A DNA stretch of 6,478 bases. Source: Deltaproteobacteria bacterium (GTDB lineage Bacteria > Desulfobacterota > DSM-4660 > Desulfatiglandales > Desulfatiglandaceae). The translations under genes and the position numbers were made by a program. The notes beneath the pieces were generated by a model. The model saw only the letters and a list, made by a program, of their open reading frames with translations. It was not told the DNA's origin and did not search any database. Each line of letters starts with the position of its first letter. The first letter of the stretch is position 1. The stretch lies in the NCBI GenBank assembly GCA_019307165.1, contig JAFDKD010000203.1, positions 1 to 6,478 of the forward strand, given 5' to 3'. This document shows positions 1-5,347 of the stretch, piece by piece.

Positions 1-147
1 GTGGGCCTGGACCTCATCGAAAGCCGGGGAAAATGGCATGTGATTGAGGCCAACATGAAATACGGCAGAAAAGGCCTCACGTTGAAGGGAATGGATTTGA
101 AGCAGATCATCCGAGAAAAACTGCTGTCGGGGGAAATCAGTCGCTAG
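1..147 (+). CDS. ATP-grasp (RimK-like) ligase, C-terminal end only
   Basis: This is the last 48 codons of a gene that begins before the window, ending at TAG 145-147. The reading starts GLDLIE, continues with HVIEANMKYG and ends in a helical DLKQIIREKLL segment. That order matches the end of ATP-grasp carboxylate-amine/thiol ligases such as RimK: a 'G(V/L)DL' strand, then the 'EXN' element (here E17-A-N19) whose Glu and Asn bind the Mg-ATP ions, then a short closing helix. Such enzymes join a carboxylate to an amine through an acylphosphate. The substrate cannot be told from this fragment. The GTG at position 1 is simply an internal valine codon at the window edge. The gene converges on the minus-strand gene at 177-419 across a 29-base gap with no visible terminator. 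The family call is moderately sure; which subfamily is unknown. Confidence 0.62.
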   Translation: MGLDLIESRGKWHVIEANMKYGRKGLTLKGMDLKQIIREKLLSGEISR

Positions 148-176
148 CTCGTGCCTATTCATGACGGTTATGGATA

Positions 177-419
177 TCAAAGAGTTAAAGTTCGGAGGTT
201 AGTGCTTTGAGGCAAAAAACCAAGAATGTCTCTCCGGCGGTGCGCATACAGCGCCTTGTAGATCAGGGCATGATCTCCGGGATAGATCGGGAAAAAAGTC
301 AAAAACCCCTGCCGCAGCCCATCCCCCTTTCGAACAACATAGCCCAGAAATATCTCCAGGAGGACCGCGGAAATGCCTGAAACCTCATCCGTTACCGTGT
401 ACTGGAATGCCTCCGCCAT
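177..419 (-). CDS. small hypothetical protein, 80 aa
   Basis: I do not recognise this protein. It runs from ATG 419-417 to TGA 179-177. This start was chosen because an AGGAGG lies 9 bases upstream of it, and because a longer in-frame start near 524 would run across the start of the divergent PBP gene. The product starts MAEAFQYTVTDEV, has a hydrophobic stretch around residues 17-29 (ISAVLLEIFLGYV), a glycine/aromatic middle (GFLTFFPIYPGD) and a basic HRRR patch. No signal peptide or cysteine motif is visible. The single hydrophobic stretch is too interrupted to be a sure membrane span. It is transcribed away from the PBP operon with about 76 bases between the starts, and it converges on the ATP-grasp gene. 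A short + strand frame at 373-489 also has an AGGAGG, so coding on this strand is favoured rather than proven. Confidence 0.52.
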   Translation of the reverse strand: MAEAFQYTVTDEVSGISAVLLEIFLGYVVRKGDGLRQGFLTFFPIYPGDHALIYKALYAHRRRDILGFLPQSTNLRTLTL

Positions 420-428
420 ATTTTCCGT

Positions 429-434
429 CCTCCT
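429..434 (-). promoter_or_regulatory. ribosome binding site for the 177-419 gene
   Basis: CCTCCT on the + strand reads AGGAGG on the minus strand. It sits 9 bases before ATG 419-417. It decides the 80-residue start over the longer in-frame start near 524. Confidence 0.5.
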
Positions 435-457
435 GACATTCGACAAACGGCTCAAGG

Positions 458-480
458 AAGCCGCGACAGGTGAGCGGCTT
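458..480. promoter_or_regulatory. perfect 7-bp inverted repeat between divergent genes
   Basis: AAGCCGC (458-464) and GCGGCTT (474-480) are perfect complements around a 9-base loop. The dyad lies in the 76-base gap between the starts of the minus-strand small gene and the PBP, and ends 15 bases before ATG 496. It could be an operator or an RNA hairpin just ahead of the PBP ribosome binding site (GAGG, 488-491). Only a few T residues follow, so an intrinsic terminator is unlikely. The function is inferred from position alone. Confidence 0.3.
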
Positions 481-495
481 TGCCCGTGAGGCGTC

Positions 496-561
496 ATGTC
501 TTTGAAACTGAAAATTACCATCATTGCTTTCTGCCTGTTGATGCCCCGTGTTTTACGATGA
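496..561 (+). pseudogene. displaced signal-anchor start of the PBP (frame 1)
   Basis: ATG 496, preceded by GTGAGG at 486-491, opens a 21-codon frame reading MSLKLKITIIAFCLLMPRVLR before TGA 559-561. Its first 16 residues look like the cytoplasmic lysines and membrane-spanning signal anchor that every class A PBP needs. The main PBP frame, which begins at GTG 548, has no such segment. The two frames differ by one base. Dropping a single C from the C4 run at 544-547 joins ...CLLMP directly to VFYDDG... and gives one protein of about 1038 residues. The real gene therefore probably starts at 496, with a one-base insertion (sequence error, genuine lesion or recoding) at 544-547. Confidence 0.7.
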
Positions 562-3500
562 CGGCATTACGCCCATCGGTGTCTTTTTCGACAAAACCCA
601 CCGCAAGTACATTCACTTCGATCAGATCCCCACGGTATTCGTCAACGCCCTGCTGGCCGCGGAAGACAGCGATTTTTTCGACCACGGCGGGTTTGACCTC
701 AAGGCGATCGTCAGGGCGCTTCTCGCCAATGTCCGCGCCGGCAAAGTGGTCCAGGGAGGCAGCACCATTACCCAGCAAACGGCCAAGAACATTTTTCGGC
801 GCGAACGCCGTTCATTCAAGGCCAAGCTCAAGGAACTCTTCCAGGCCTTCATGCTGGAACGACGGTACGGCAAGGAAGAAATCCTGGAGATGTATGTCAA
901 TCAGTTCTTTGTCACCGGCTATGGCAAAGGGCTTCGGATCGCGGCCCAATATTTTTTCGACAAAGATGCGGAAGACCTCGACCTGGTGGAGGCCGCCTTT
1001 ATCGCCGGTTGCGTGAAGGGGCCCAACCGCTACAACCCTTTCATTAAAAGGAGCGCGGCGGAAAAACAACGGGCGCGAGTGCTGGCCGGCCGGCGGAAGG
1101 ATTATGTGATCGACCGGATGCTGCAAATGGGGTTTATCGATCCGGAGCGCCACGATGCGGCCAGGGCCCGCCAGGTCCCTTTCAAAGAGGGTAAAATCAC
1201 CTATCGACTGAATGTCATACTGGACTTCATCAGAGAACAACTGGAATCGGAATATTTTCAATCGGTCCTCAGAGAGCAGGGGGTCGAAAACATCGCGGCA
1301 TCGGGCATCAGCATCCGTACGGCGGTCAACAGGGAAATCGAGGAGGCGGCCCTCTCCAGCCTCAGGACCCATCTACCCCGGCTGGATGTGGAATTGGAGG
1401 GATACCCGGAAGGCAGGGCCGAAATTCACGACGACATTCTGGGGGCGAGCCCTGAAAAAACCGAAGGCGCCCTTCCCTTTGTTGCCCGGGTCACCGGGAT
1501 CCAAACCAACGGAAACGGCGGCATTCTCCGTGTGGCCTGGGACGGCGCCGACGGTATCGTCTCCTTTGACGGTTACAAGGATATGGGGCAGGCCTGGCTC
1601 AGGTGGCGGACGGGCAAATCGACGGTCTTCGACCATAAGCAGGCGGCCCGTTTTCTGAAAATTTTCCATGAGGGCAATGCCGTTGCCGTGGTTGCGGCAA
1701 CCCCTGAAAAAGACACCGAACAGGACGCTCCGCCGAATCTTCGTCTTACCAGCATACCTGAACTGCAGGGCGCCGTTGTCGTGGTTCAAAACGGCATGAT
1801 CAAGGCCATGGCCGGGGGATTTTTCAACCGGTTTTTCAATCGCGCGACAGAGGCCAAACGCCAGTTGGGCTCCATTTTCAAACCATTGGTGTATGCAGCG
1901 GCGCTGCAGCTCAAATGGAACAGCCTGGACCCGCTTCAGAACATCGACGACATATTCCGGTTTGAAGGCACCTACTACCTCCCCCGCCCCGATCATTCGC
2001 CCCGCAGTCGGGAAGTTTCCATGACCTTTGCCGGAGCAAAATCGGAAAACCTGGCCACGGTCTGGTTGCTGTACCACTTGACGGATCAGCTAAACATGAG
2101 CGAATTTCGGGAATTGACGAAGCTGGTGGGACTCTCCCGGGAGAAAGGTGAAGCCTACCCTGAATATCGGAAGCGTATTCGCGACACGCACGGGGTGGTG
2201 GTGGGGCGCGAAGCGCTCATGGAGGCGGCCTTTGAAGCGGCAAAGCGCGAGGCCGTGTCCGATATCATCTTCTCCGGCGAAGAAGACATGCTGACAAATC
2301 TCAAGCTCCTGCACTACCGGCCGGATGCGGCCTGGGCGGAAGCGGGGGCCGCGGACGAGCGGGACATCCTGTATTTCGATTTTGGAAAGATCCGGGAGTC
2401 CAAGCTCGATATGGAGGCCCGGGTCCGCAAGGCGCACACCCTCCTGAGGCGGAACGGCCCGCTCACGGCCTTCCAGGACAGGGAGGCGATCGGGGAATCC
2501 CTGAAACACTTCTACCGAGCCGCCGGTGAAGGGCCGGGCGTTCGTATATGCTACGCTGAAAATCCCGATTCGCTCCCCGACGTCCCAACGCTTCCCATAA
2601 CCCCGGAGGAATTCATCAGCGGGGCCTTGATCCTGAAAGCGGAGGACATCTGGATCGACGGACGATTCGTCGCCCACATGCTTGACCTCATTCAAGAAAA
2701 TACGGCCCGACAGTACGAAAAACTCCAGGCCATCGAACCATACGAGCCGGAATGCCTGTTCCGCATCAGGGATTTCAGGACGCTTGTGGGACTGAAATAC
2801 GTGGCAACGCTTTCGGAGCGTCTGGGCATATCCACGAAGCTGGACCCGGTGCTCTCGTTTCCCCTGGGCCCCAATGCCGTCAGTATCCTGGAGGCGGCCT
2901 TGGCCTATCAGGCCATGTTGACGGCGGAGCGCCATACCCTGGGCTCGAAGGACGACGGCTTGCTGACACCGATCATCACCCGGATTCTGGACCGCGAGGG
3001 GGAACCGATCTGGGAATATCGATCCGAGCCTCGGCCCGTACTTTCCGAAAGGATCGCCGTTTCCATAGGCGAAATTCTGCGGCAGGTCATGGTCAGGGGA
3101 ACGGGCCGGCGCGCTCGGGATGCCGTGAAAATCCTGGGCGTTCCCATACCCACATTCGGCAAGACCGGCACGGCCAACCGGTTCACCAACTCCAGCTTTG
3201 TGGGGCATGTGCCGGGCCCGGACCCGGACAAGGGCCGGCTTGACACGAGGGAAGGCTATACAATCGCCGTTTATGTAGGATATGATGACAATCGGCCCAT
3301 GAAAACCGATCATTTCGCCATTTACGGCGCTTCGGGGGCACTCCCCCTGTGGACCGACACCGCCAACGGCATTGTCAATTCCAACGCCTACCTGAAACGC
3401 CTGCAGCTGGCGGACCTTGCATTCGAATCGCCCGAACCGGCGTCTTTTGCGGTTCGCGCACAATTCGCCGAAGTGCCCGTATTGCCGATTTCAGGTCTTC

Positions 3501-3613
3501 CGGCCGCACAACCCGATGGTTCCCTGCCCAGGGTCTTGGGGGATGGGGCGTACCACGGCGGAAAATGGCGACCCGTCAGGACATTCGAACCCGTGAAAGG
3601 AGCGCCTGAATGA
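548..3613 (+). CDS. bifunctional class A penicillin-binding protein (PBP1A-like), with large insertion
   Basis: This periplasmic, membrane-anchored enzyme polymerises lipid II (glycosyltransferase) and cross-links peptides (transpeptidase). Numbering is from GTG 548. The GT51 domain covers about residues 15-190: catalytic Glu39 in AAEDSDFF, GGSTITQQ at 70-77, and KEEILEMYVN at 109-118 with the second Glu114. An OB-like domain lies around 300-400. The transpeptidase motifs are all present: S442-I-F-K445 (nucleophile serine), S499-E-N501 and K872-T-G-T875. Both activities should therefore be intact. The SxN-to-KTG distance is about 373 residues, against roughly 190 in E. coli PBP1A. The excess is a largely helical block near 530-735 of unknown function, so the protein exceeds 1000 residues where E. 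coli MrcA has 850. GTG 548 is probably not the natural start, because an upstream in-frame TGA at 539-541 cuts off the signal anchor encoded from 496. The next gene overlaps its stop by four bases. The enzyme class is sure; PBP1A rather than another class A type is likely. Confidence 0.93.
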   Translation: MFYDDGITPIGVFFDKTHRKYIHFDQIPTVFVNALLAAEDSDFFDHGGFDLKAIVRALLANVRAGKVVQGGSTITQQTAKNIFRRERRSFKAKLKELFQAFMLERRYGKEEILEMYVNQFFVTGYGKGLRIAAQYFFDKDAEDLDLVEAAFIAGCVKGPNRYNPFIKRSAAEKQRARVLAGRRKDYVIDRMLQMGFIDPERHDAARARQVPFKEGKITYRLNVILDFIREQLESEYFQSVLREQGVENIAASGISIRTAVNREIEEAALSSLRTHLPRLDVELEGYPEGRAEIHDDILGASPEKTEGALPFVARVTGIQTNGNGGILRVAWDGADGIVSFDGYKDMGQAWLRWRTGKSTVFDHKQAARFLKIFHEGNAVAVVAATPEKDTEQDAPPNLRLTSIPELQGAVVVVQNGMIKAMAGGFFNRFFNRATEAKRQLGSIFKPLVYAAALQLKWNSLDPLQNIDDIFRFEGTYYLPRPDHSPRSREVSMTFAGAKSENLATVWLLYHLTDQLNMSEFRELTKLVGLSREKGEAYPEYRKRIRDTHGVVVGREALMEAAFEAAKREAVSDIIFSGEEDMLTNLKLLHYRPDAAWAEAGAADERDILYFDFGKIRESKLDMEARVRKAHTLLRRNGPLTAFQDREAIGESLKHFYRAAGEGPGVRICYAENPDSLPDVPTLPITPEEFISGALILKAEDIWIDGRFVAHMLDLIQENTARQYEKLQAIEPYEPECLFRIRDFRTLVGLKYVATLSERLGISTKLDPVLSFPLGPNAVSILEAALAYQAMLTAERHTLGSKDDGLLTPIITRILDREGEPIWEYRSEPRPVLSERIAVSIGEILRQVMVRGTGRRARDAVKILGVPIPTFGKTGTANRFTNSSFVGHVPGPDPDKGRLDTREGYTIAVYVGYDDNRPMKTDHFAIYGASGALPLWTDTANGIVNSNAYLKRLQLADLAFESPEPASFAVRAQFAEVPVLPISGLPAAQPDGSLPRVLGDGAYHGGKWRPVRTFEPVKGAPE
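3597..3602 (+). promoter_or_regulatory. ribosome binding site for the TPR lipoprotein, inside the PBP 3' end
   Basis: AAGGAG lies 7 bases before ATG 3610, within the last PBP codons. Together with the ATGA overlap (3610-3613) it fixes the start and implies translational coupling of the two genes. Confidence 0.75.
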
Positions 3614-4980
3614 AAAAACTGATCGGGGCGGCCCTGATCATTTTGCTGACCTTTTCTTTTGGATGCGTGGGGCGTGTCGCGAAACCTGTTGAAAAGCCGA
3701 TTGAACCGCCTCGTACGCCACGGGAACCGCTGGTATCGATGGTATACCTGGATGAAAAGATCCGCCGGCTGGAAACAACCGCTGAAAATCGCTCGCTTTC
3801 CGAGCAACAGCGGGAAACGGCCGTCAGACTCATCCAGTCCTACGGGCTCATCCGCAACACCGTTGCCCCACCCCCGCAGGAAGCCGAAGACCGCAAGATC
3901 ATCGATGAATTCACCCGGAGCCTCAGCATGTTGGAAAAACAGTATTTTTCCGTCATGCCCTTAGAAAGCCCGGGTACGCCAACGCCCGGGCCATTGTCCA
4001 ACTACCTGGAAAAACGCAATGCAGCGCTCGAGGCATATCTTCGAAAGGACTATGAGGCCGTTATCCGGCTCACCCGCGAATCGGCATCCGATTACGGCCC
4101 CGAGGCCGTGACGGGAAATGCAGGGCTGGCCTACGTCCTTTCCCTTGCCCACCAGGATATGATCGAAGAGGCCATTGCCGTCGCAAAAAAACTGGAGACG
4201 CAGCGCGAGCGCGGTCCCGACCGTGTCCTGCTTCAAACGAAAATTGCCGAATGGCAGCTGGAACTCGGACTCAGGGACAAGGCGGAAACGACATACAAGG
4301 GGCTTTCCCGATCGCTTGACGATCAACGGGGATTCGTGGACGCGCTCGGCAGGAAGATCGATGAGGCGCCTGTAGAGGCCTCTCCCGGGCAAGAAACCAT
4401 GCCCCAACCGCTTGACCGGCGACCGCAAAGCGATGACATGGCCCGACTGCAGGCAAGGGTGGATGAATGCTTACGGGACAGCCGGTTCGAGAGCGCCCGC
4501 CAGGTCCTGATCGCAGCCCGAAAAGATGCCTCGTCCACCGCGGATATACTGGCCATCGATCGGGCCCTCGCGGATGTGGATGCATCGGAAGAACGCTATT
4601 TGACCGAGCGGATCGCCCTCATCACCAAGAAAAAAGATGCCTTGGATATCGCCGGAAAGCTGATTGAAGAGGAAAAGTATGAACAGGCCATTACCAGCCT
4701 TGAAGCCCTTGAAAACGAACAGGGCCAGGGCCTTGAGATCAAGGCCCTGAAGGCGCAGGCCATGGAAAAGCACATCCACGAAGAACGAAACAGGGCCGCT
4801 CGTCTGTATCTCCTGGCCCGACGAACGAAAGATGCTGAAAAGCAGGCCGAATACCTTCGCCAATCGCGTGACATACTTAAAAATATAGATGAGAAATACC
4901 CGTTATCTAATTATAATAAAAAAGTTAAATCAAATTTAAAAGTCGTTGAAAATGAGATGGAACGATTGGGTGTCGAATGA
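3610..4980 (+). CDS. TPR-like putative lipoprotein coupled to the PBP
   Basis: The 456-residue product has a clear export signal: MKK, a hydrophobic core (LIGAALIILLTFSF) and Cys19 preceded by Ser-Phe-Gly. This is a loose lipobox (Phe at -2), so lipidation is probable, not certain. A proline-rich linker follows (about 24-40). A helical region with TPR-like pairs covers about 130-235 (NAALEAYLRKDYEAVIRL; AEWQLELGLRDKAETTYKGL). After a Pro/Gln-rich linker near 253-275 comes a second helical region, 277-456, with more TPR-like units (SRFESARQVLIAARK; EEEKYEQAITSLEAL) and a charged, coiled-coil-like end. No catalytic motif is seen, which fits a scaffold or partner protein in the periplasm at the outer membrane. 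The ATGA overlap with the PBP and the AAGGAG site suggest stoichiometric co-production. By analogy with LpoA (E. coli) and TPR-containing LpoP (Pseudomonas), it may activate the PBP; that role is inferred. The last 35 or so codons are strikingly AT-rich. Confidence 0.87.
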   Translation: MKKLIGAALIILLTFSFGCVGRVAKPVEKPIEPPRTPREPLVSMVYLDEKIRRLETTAENRSLSEQQRETAVRLIQSYGLIRNTVAPPPQEAEDRKIIDEFTRSLSMLEKQYFSVMPLESPGTPTPGPLSNYLEKRNAALEAYLRKDYEAVIRLTRESASDYGPEAVTGNAGLAYVLSLAHQDMIEEAIAVAKKLETQRERGPDRVLLQTKIAEWQLELGLRDKAETTYKGLSRSLDDQRGFVDALGRKIDEAPVEASPGQETMPQPLDRRPQSDDMARLQARVDECLRDSRFESARQVLIAARKDASSTADILAIDRALADVDASEERYLTERIALITKKKDALDIAGKLIEEEKYEQAITSLEALENEQGQGLEIKALKAQAMEKHIHEERNRAARLYLLARRTKDAEKQAEYLRQSRDILKNIDEKYPLSNYNKKVKSNLKVVENEMERLGVE

Positions 4981-5115
4981 CGCCGGCGCGACGTCCTGAA
5001 AGCCTGAAAGGCGGGATGTTATAGCAGCAAGGAGCCAGGAGCAGAAAGCGGAGAGTAGAAAAACAGGTGTCAGGGAAAACGAGGTGTTCGTGCACGAGAG
5101 CGCCGGGAAACCAAC

Positions 5116-5179
5116 CTGTCATTCCCGCATGCTTTTGGCGGCCGTTCGGCCCTGAGCTCACGGCCGAAGGGGAATCCAG
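5116..5179. repeat. hairpin repeat unit A (ATTCCC...GGGAAT type)
   Basis: ATTCCC (5121-5126) pairs with GGGAAT (5170-5175). A second perfect 7-bp pair is nested inside it: CGGCCGT (5139-5145) with ACGGCCG (5160-5166). The first 16 bases match the reverse complement of 5242-5257 (unit B) at 14 positions. Its last bases, GGGGAATCCAG, match the reverse complement of the start of unit B with one base extra. Unit A is therefore an inverted copy of unit B carrying an extra internal hairpin of about 27 bases. Confidence 0.7.
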
Positions 5180-5223
5180 AGAACCGGAATGGGAAGGATT
5201 TGTATTTTGATTTGATATGATTA

Positions 5224-5257
5224 CTGGATCCCCGCCAAGGACATGCGGGGATGACGG
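5224..5257. repeat. hairpin repeat unit B
   Basis: ATCCCCGC (5228-5235) and GCGGGGAT (5245-5252) form a perfect 8-bp stem with a 9-base loop. It is flanked by CTGG on one side and GACGG on the other. It is an inverted relative of unit A and a direct relative of unit C. The motif class resembles short REP-like and dRS3-like repeats that are dispersed between genes in many proteobacteria. Confidence 0.7.
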
Positions 5258-5265
5258 GGGGGCGG

Positions 5266-5302
5266 GTCGTAGATCCCGCCGTCTTTGGGCGGGGGACGAC
5301 GG
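5266..5302. repeat. hairpin repeat unit C
   Basis: Two nested stems are present: GTCGT (5266-5270) with ACGAC (5296-5300), and CCCGCC (5275-5280) with GGCGGG (5288-5293). The order GATCCC-GCC ... GCGGGG-GACGG parallels unit B, so this looks like a diverged direct copy. An AAAAAAGGGG run follows at 5303-5312. Used as RNA it would be the strongest hairpin in the spacer, but it lacks the T-run of a terminator on the + strand. Confidence 0.65.
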
Positions 5303-5319
5303 AAAAAAGGGGCTTAATT

Positions 5320-5347
5320 TTCAATGTTCAATCTTCAATGTTCAATG
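5320..5347 (+). repeat. heptamer tandem repeat, 4 x TTCAAT(G/C)
   Basis: Four adjacent 7-base units fill 28 bases: TTCAATG, TTCAATC, TTCAATG, TTCAATG. Equally, it is a 13-base direct repeat (5320-5332 and 5334-5346) with one base between. Three of the four units contain ATG (5324, 5338, 5345). The first and last are in the kinase frame; the middle one is not. The repeat occupies the kinase translation start region. Confidence 0.85.

Larger units (their letters stand above)
4981..5323. other. non-coding spacer rich in repeats
   Basis: I find no convincing gene in this stretch. Just after the lipoprotein stop lie a direct repeat of CCTGAAAG (two adjacent copies near 4995-5010) and a purine-rich segment with GGAGC repeated (about 5031-5042). 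A 10-base palindrome TCGTGCACGA follows at 5088-5097. From 5116 onward the spacer holds three related hairpin units, listed separately. I see no clear intrinsic terminator for the PBP operon and no convincing sigma-70 promoter for the kinase. A TATGAT at 5216-5221 lacks a good -35 partner. Confidence 0.6.

Noticed and set aside
373..489. Possible 38-residue leader peptide on the + strand with AGGAGG 9 bases upstream, ending 6 bases before the PBP ATG 496
   Set aside because: It overlaps the better-looking minus-strand gene, is very short, and its AGGAGG is explained as Val-Leu-Leu-Glu codons of that gene. It is kept only as a competing hypothesis.
812..2077. Minus-strand open frames at 812-1372 and 1373-2077 within the PBP
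   Set aside because: They are antisense shadows of the GT51, OB-like and early transpeptidase regions, with no recognisable motif or independent context.
2090..3463. Long minus-strand open frame (457 aa) antisense to the PBP
   Set aside because: It lies wholly inside the PBP gene, whose motifs and domain order are unmistakable. The antisense product shows no family motif, and long open antisense frames are expected in GC-rich coding DNA.
3961..4863. Minus-strand frames at 3961-4428 and 4471-4863 antisense to the lipoprotein
   Set aside because: The + strand has a signal sequence, a ribosome binding site, coupling to the PBP and a coherent helical-repeat protein. The antisense frames have none of these.
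5116..5302. CRISPR array
   Set aside because: The units are imperfect, differ in orientation and internal length, and are not separated by uniform unique spacers. No cas gene is present.
5266..5312. Intrinsic terminator for the PBP operon
   Set aside because: The stem is strong, but it is followed by A and G runs rather than T on the + strand, and it lies about 290 bases beyond the stop. A repeat unit is the simpler reading.
4925..5324. Minus-strand frames (4925-5161, 5070-5324) across the spacer
   Set aside because: Their sequence is mostly the translated hairpin repeats, low-complexity Arg/Pro/Ser-rich, and they overlap the lipoprotein end or repeats A-C.
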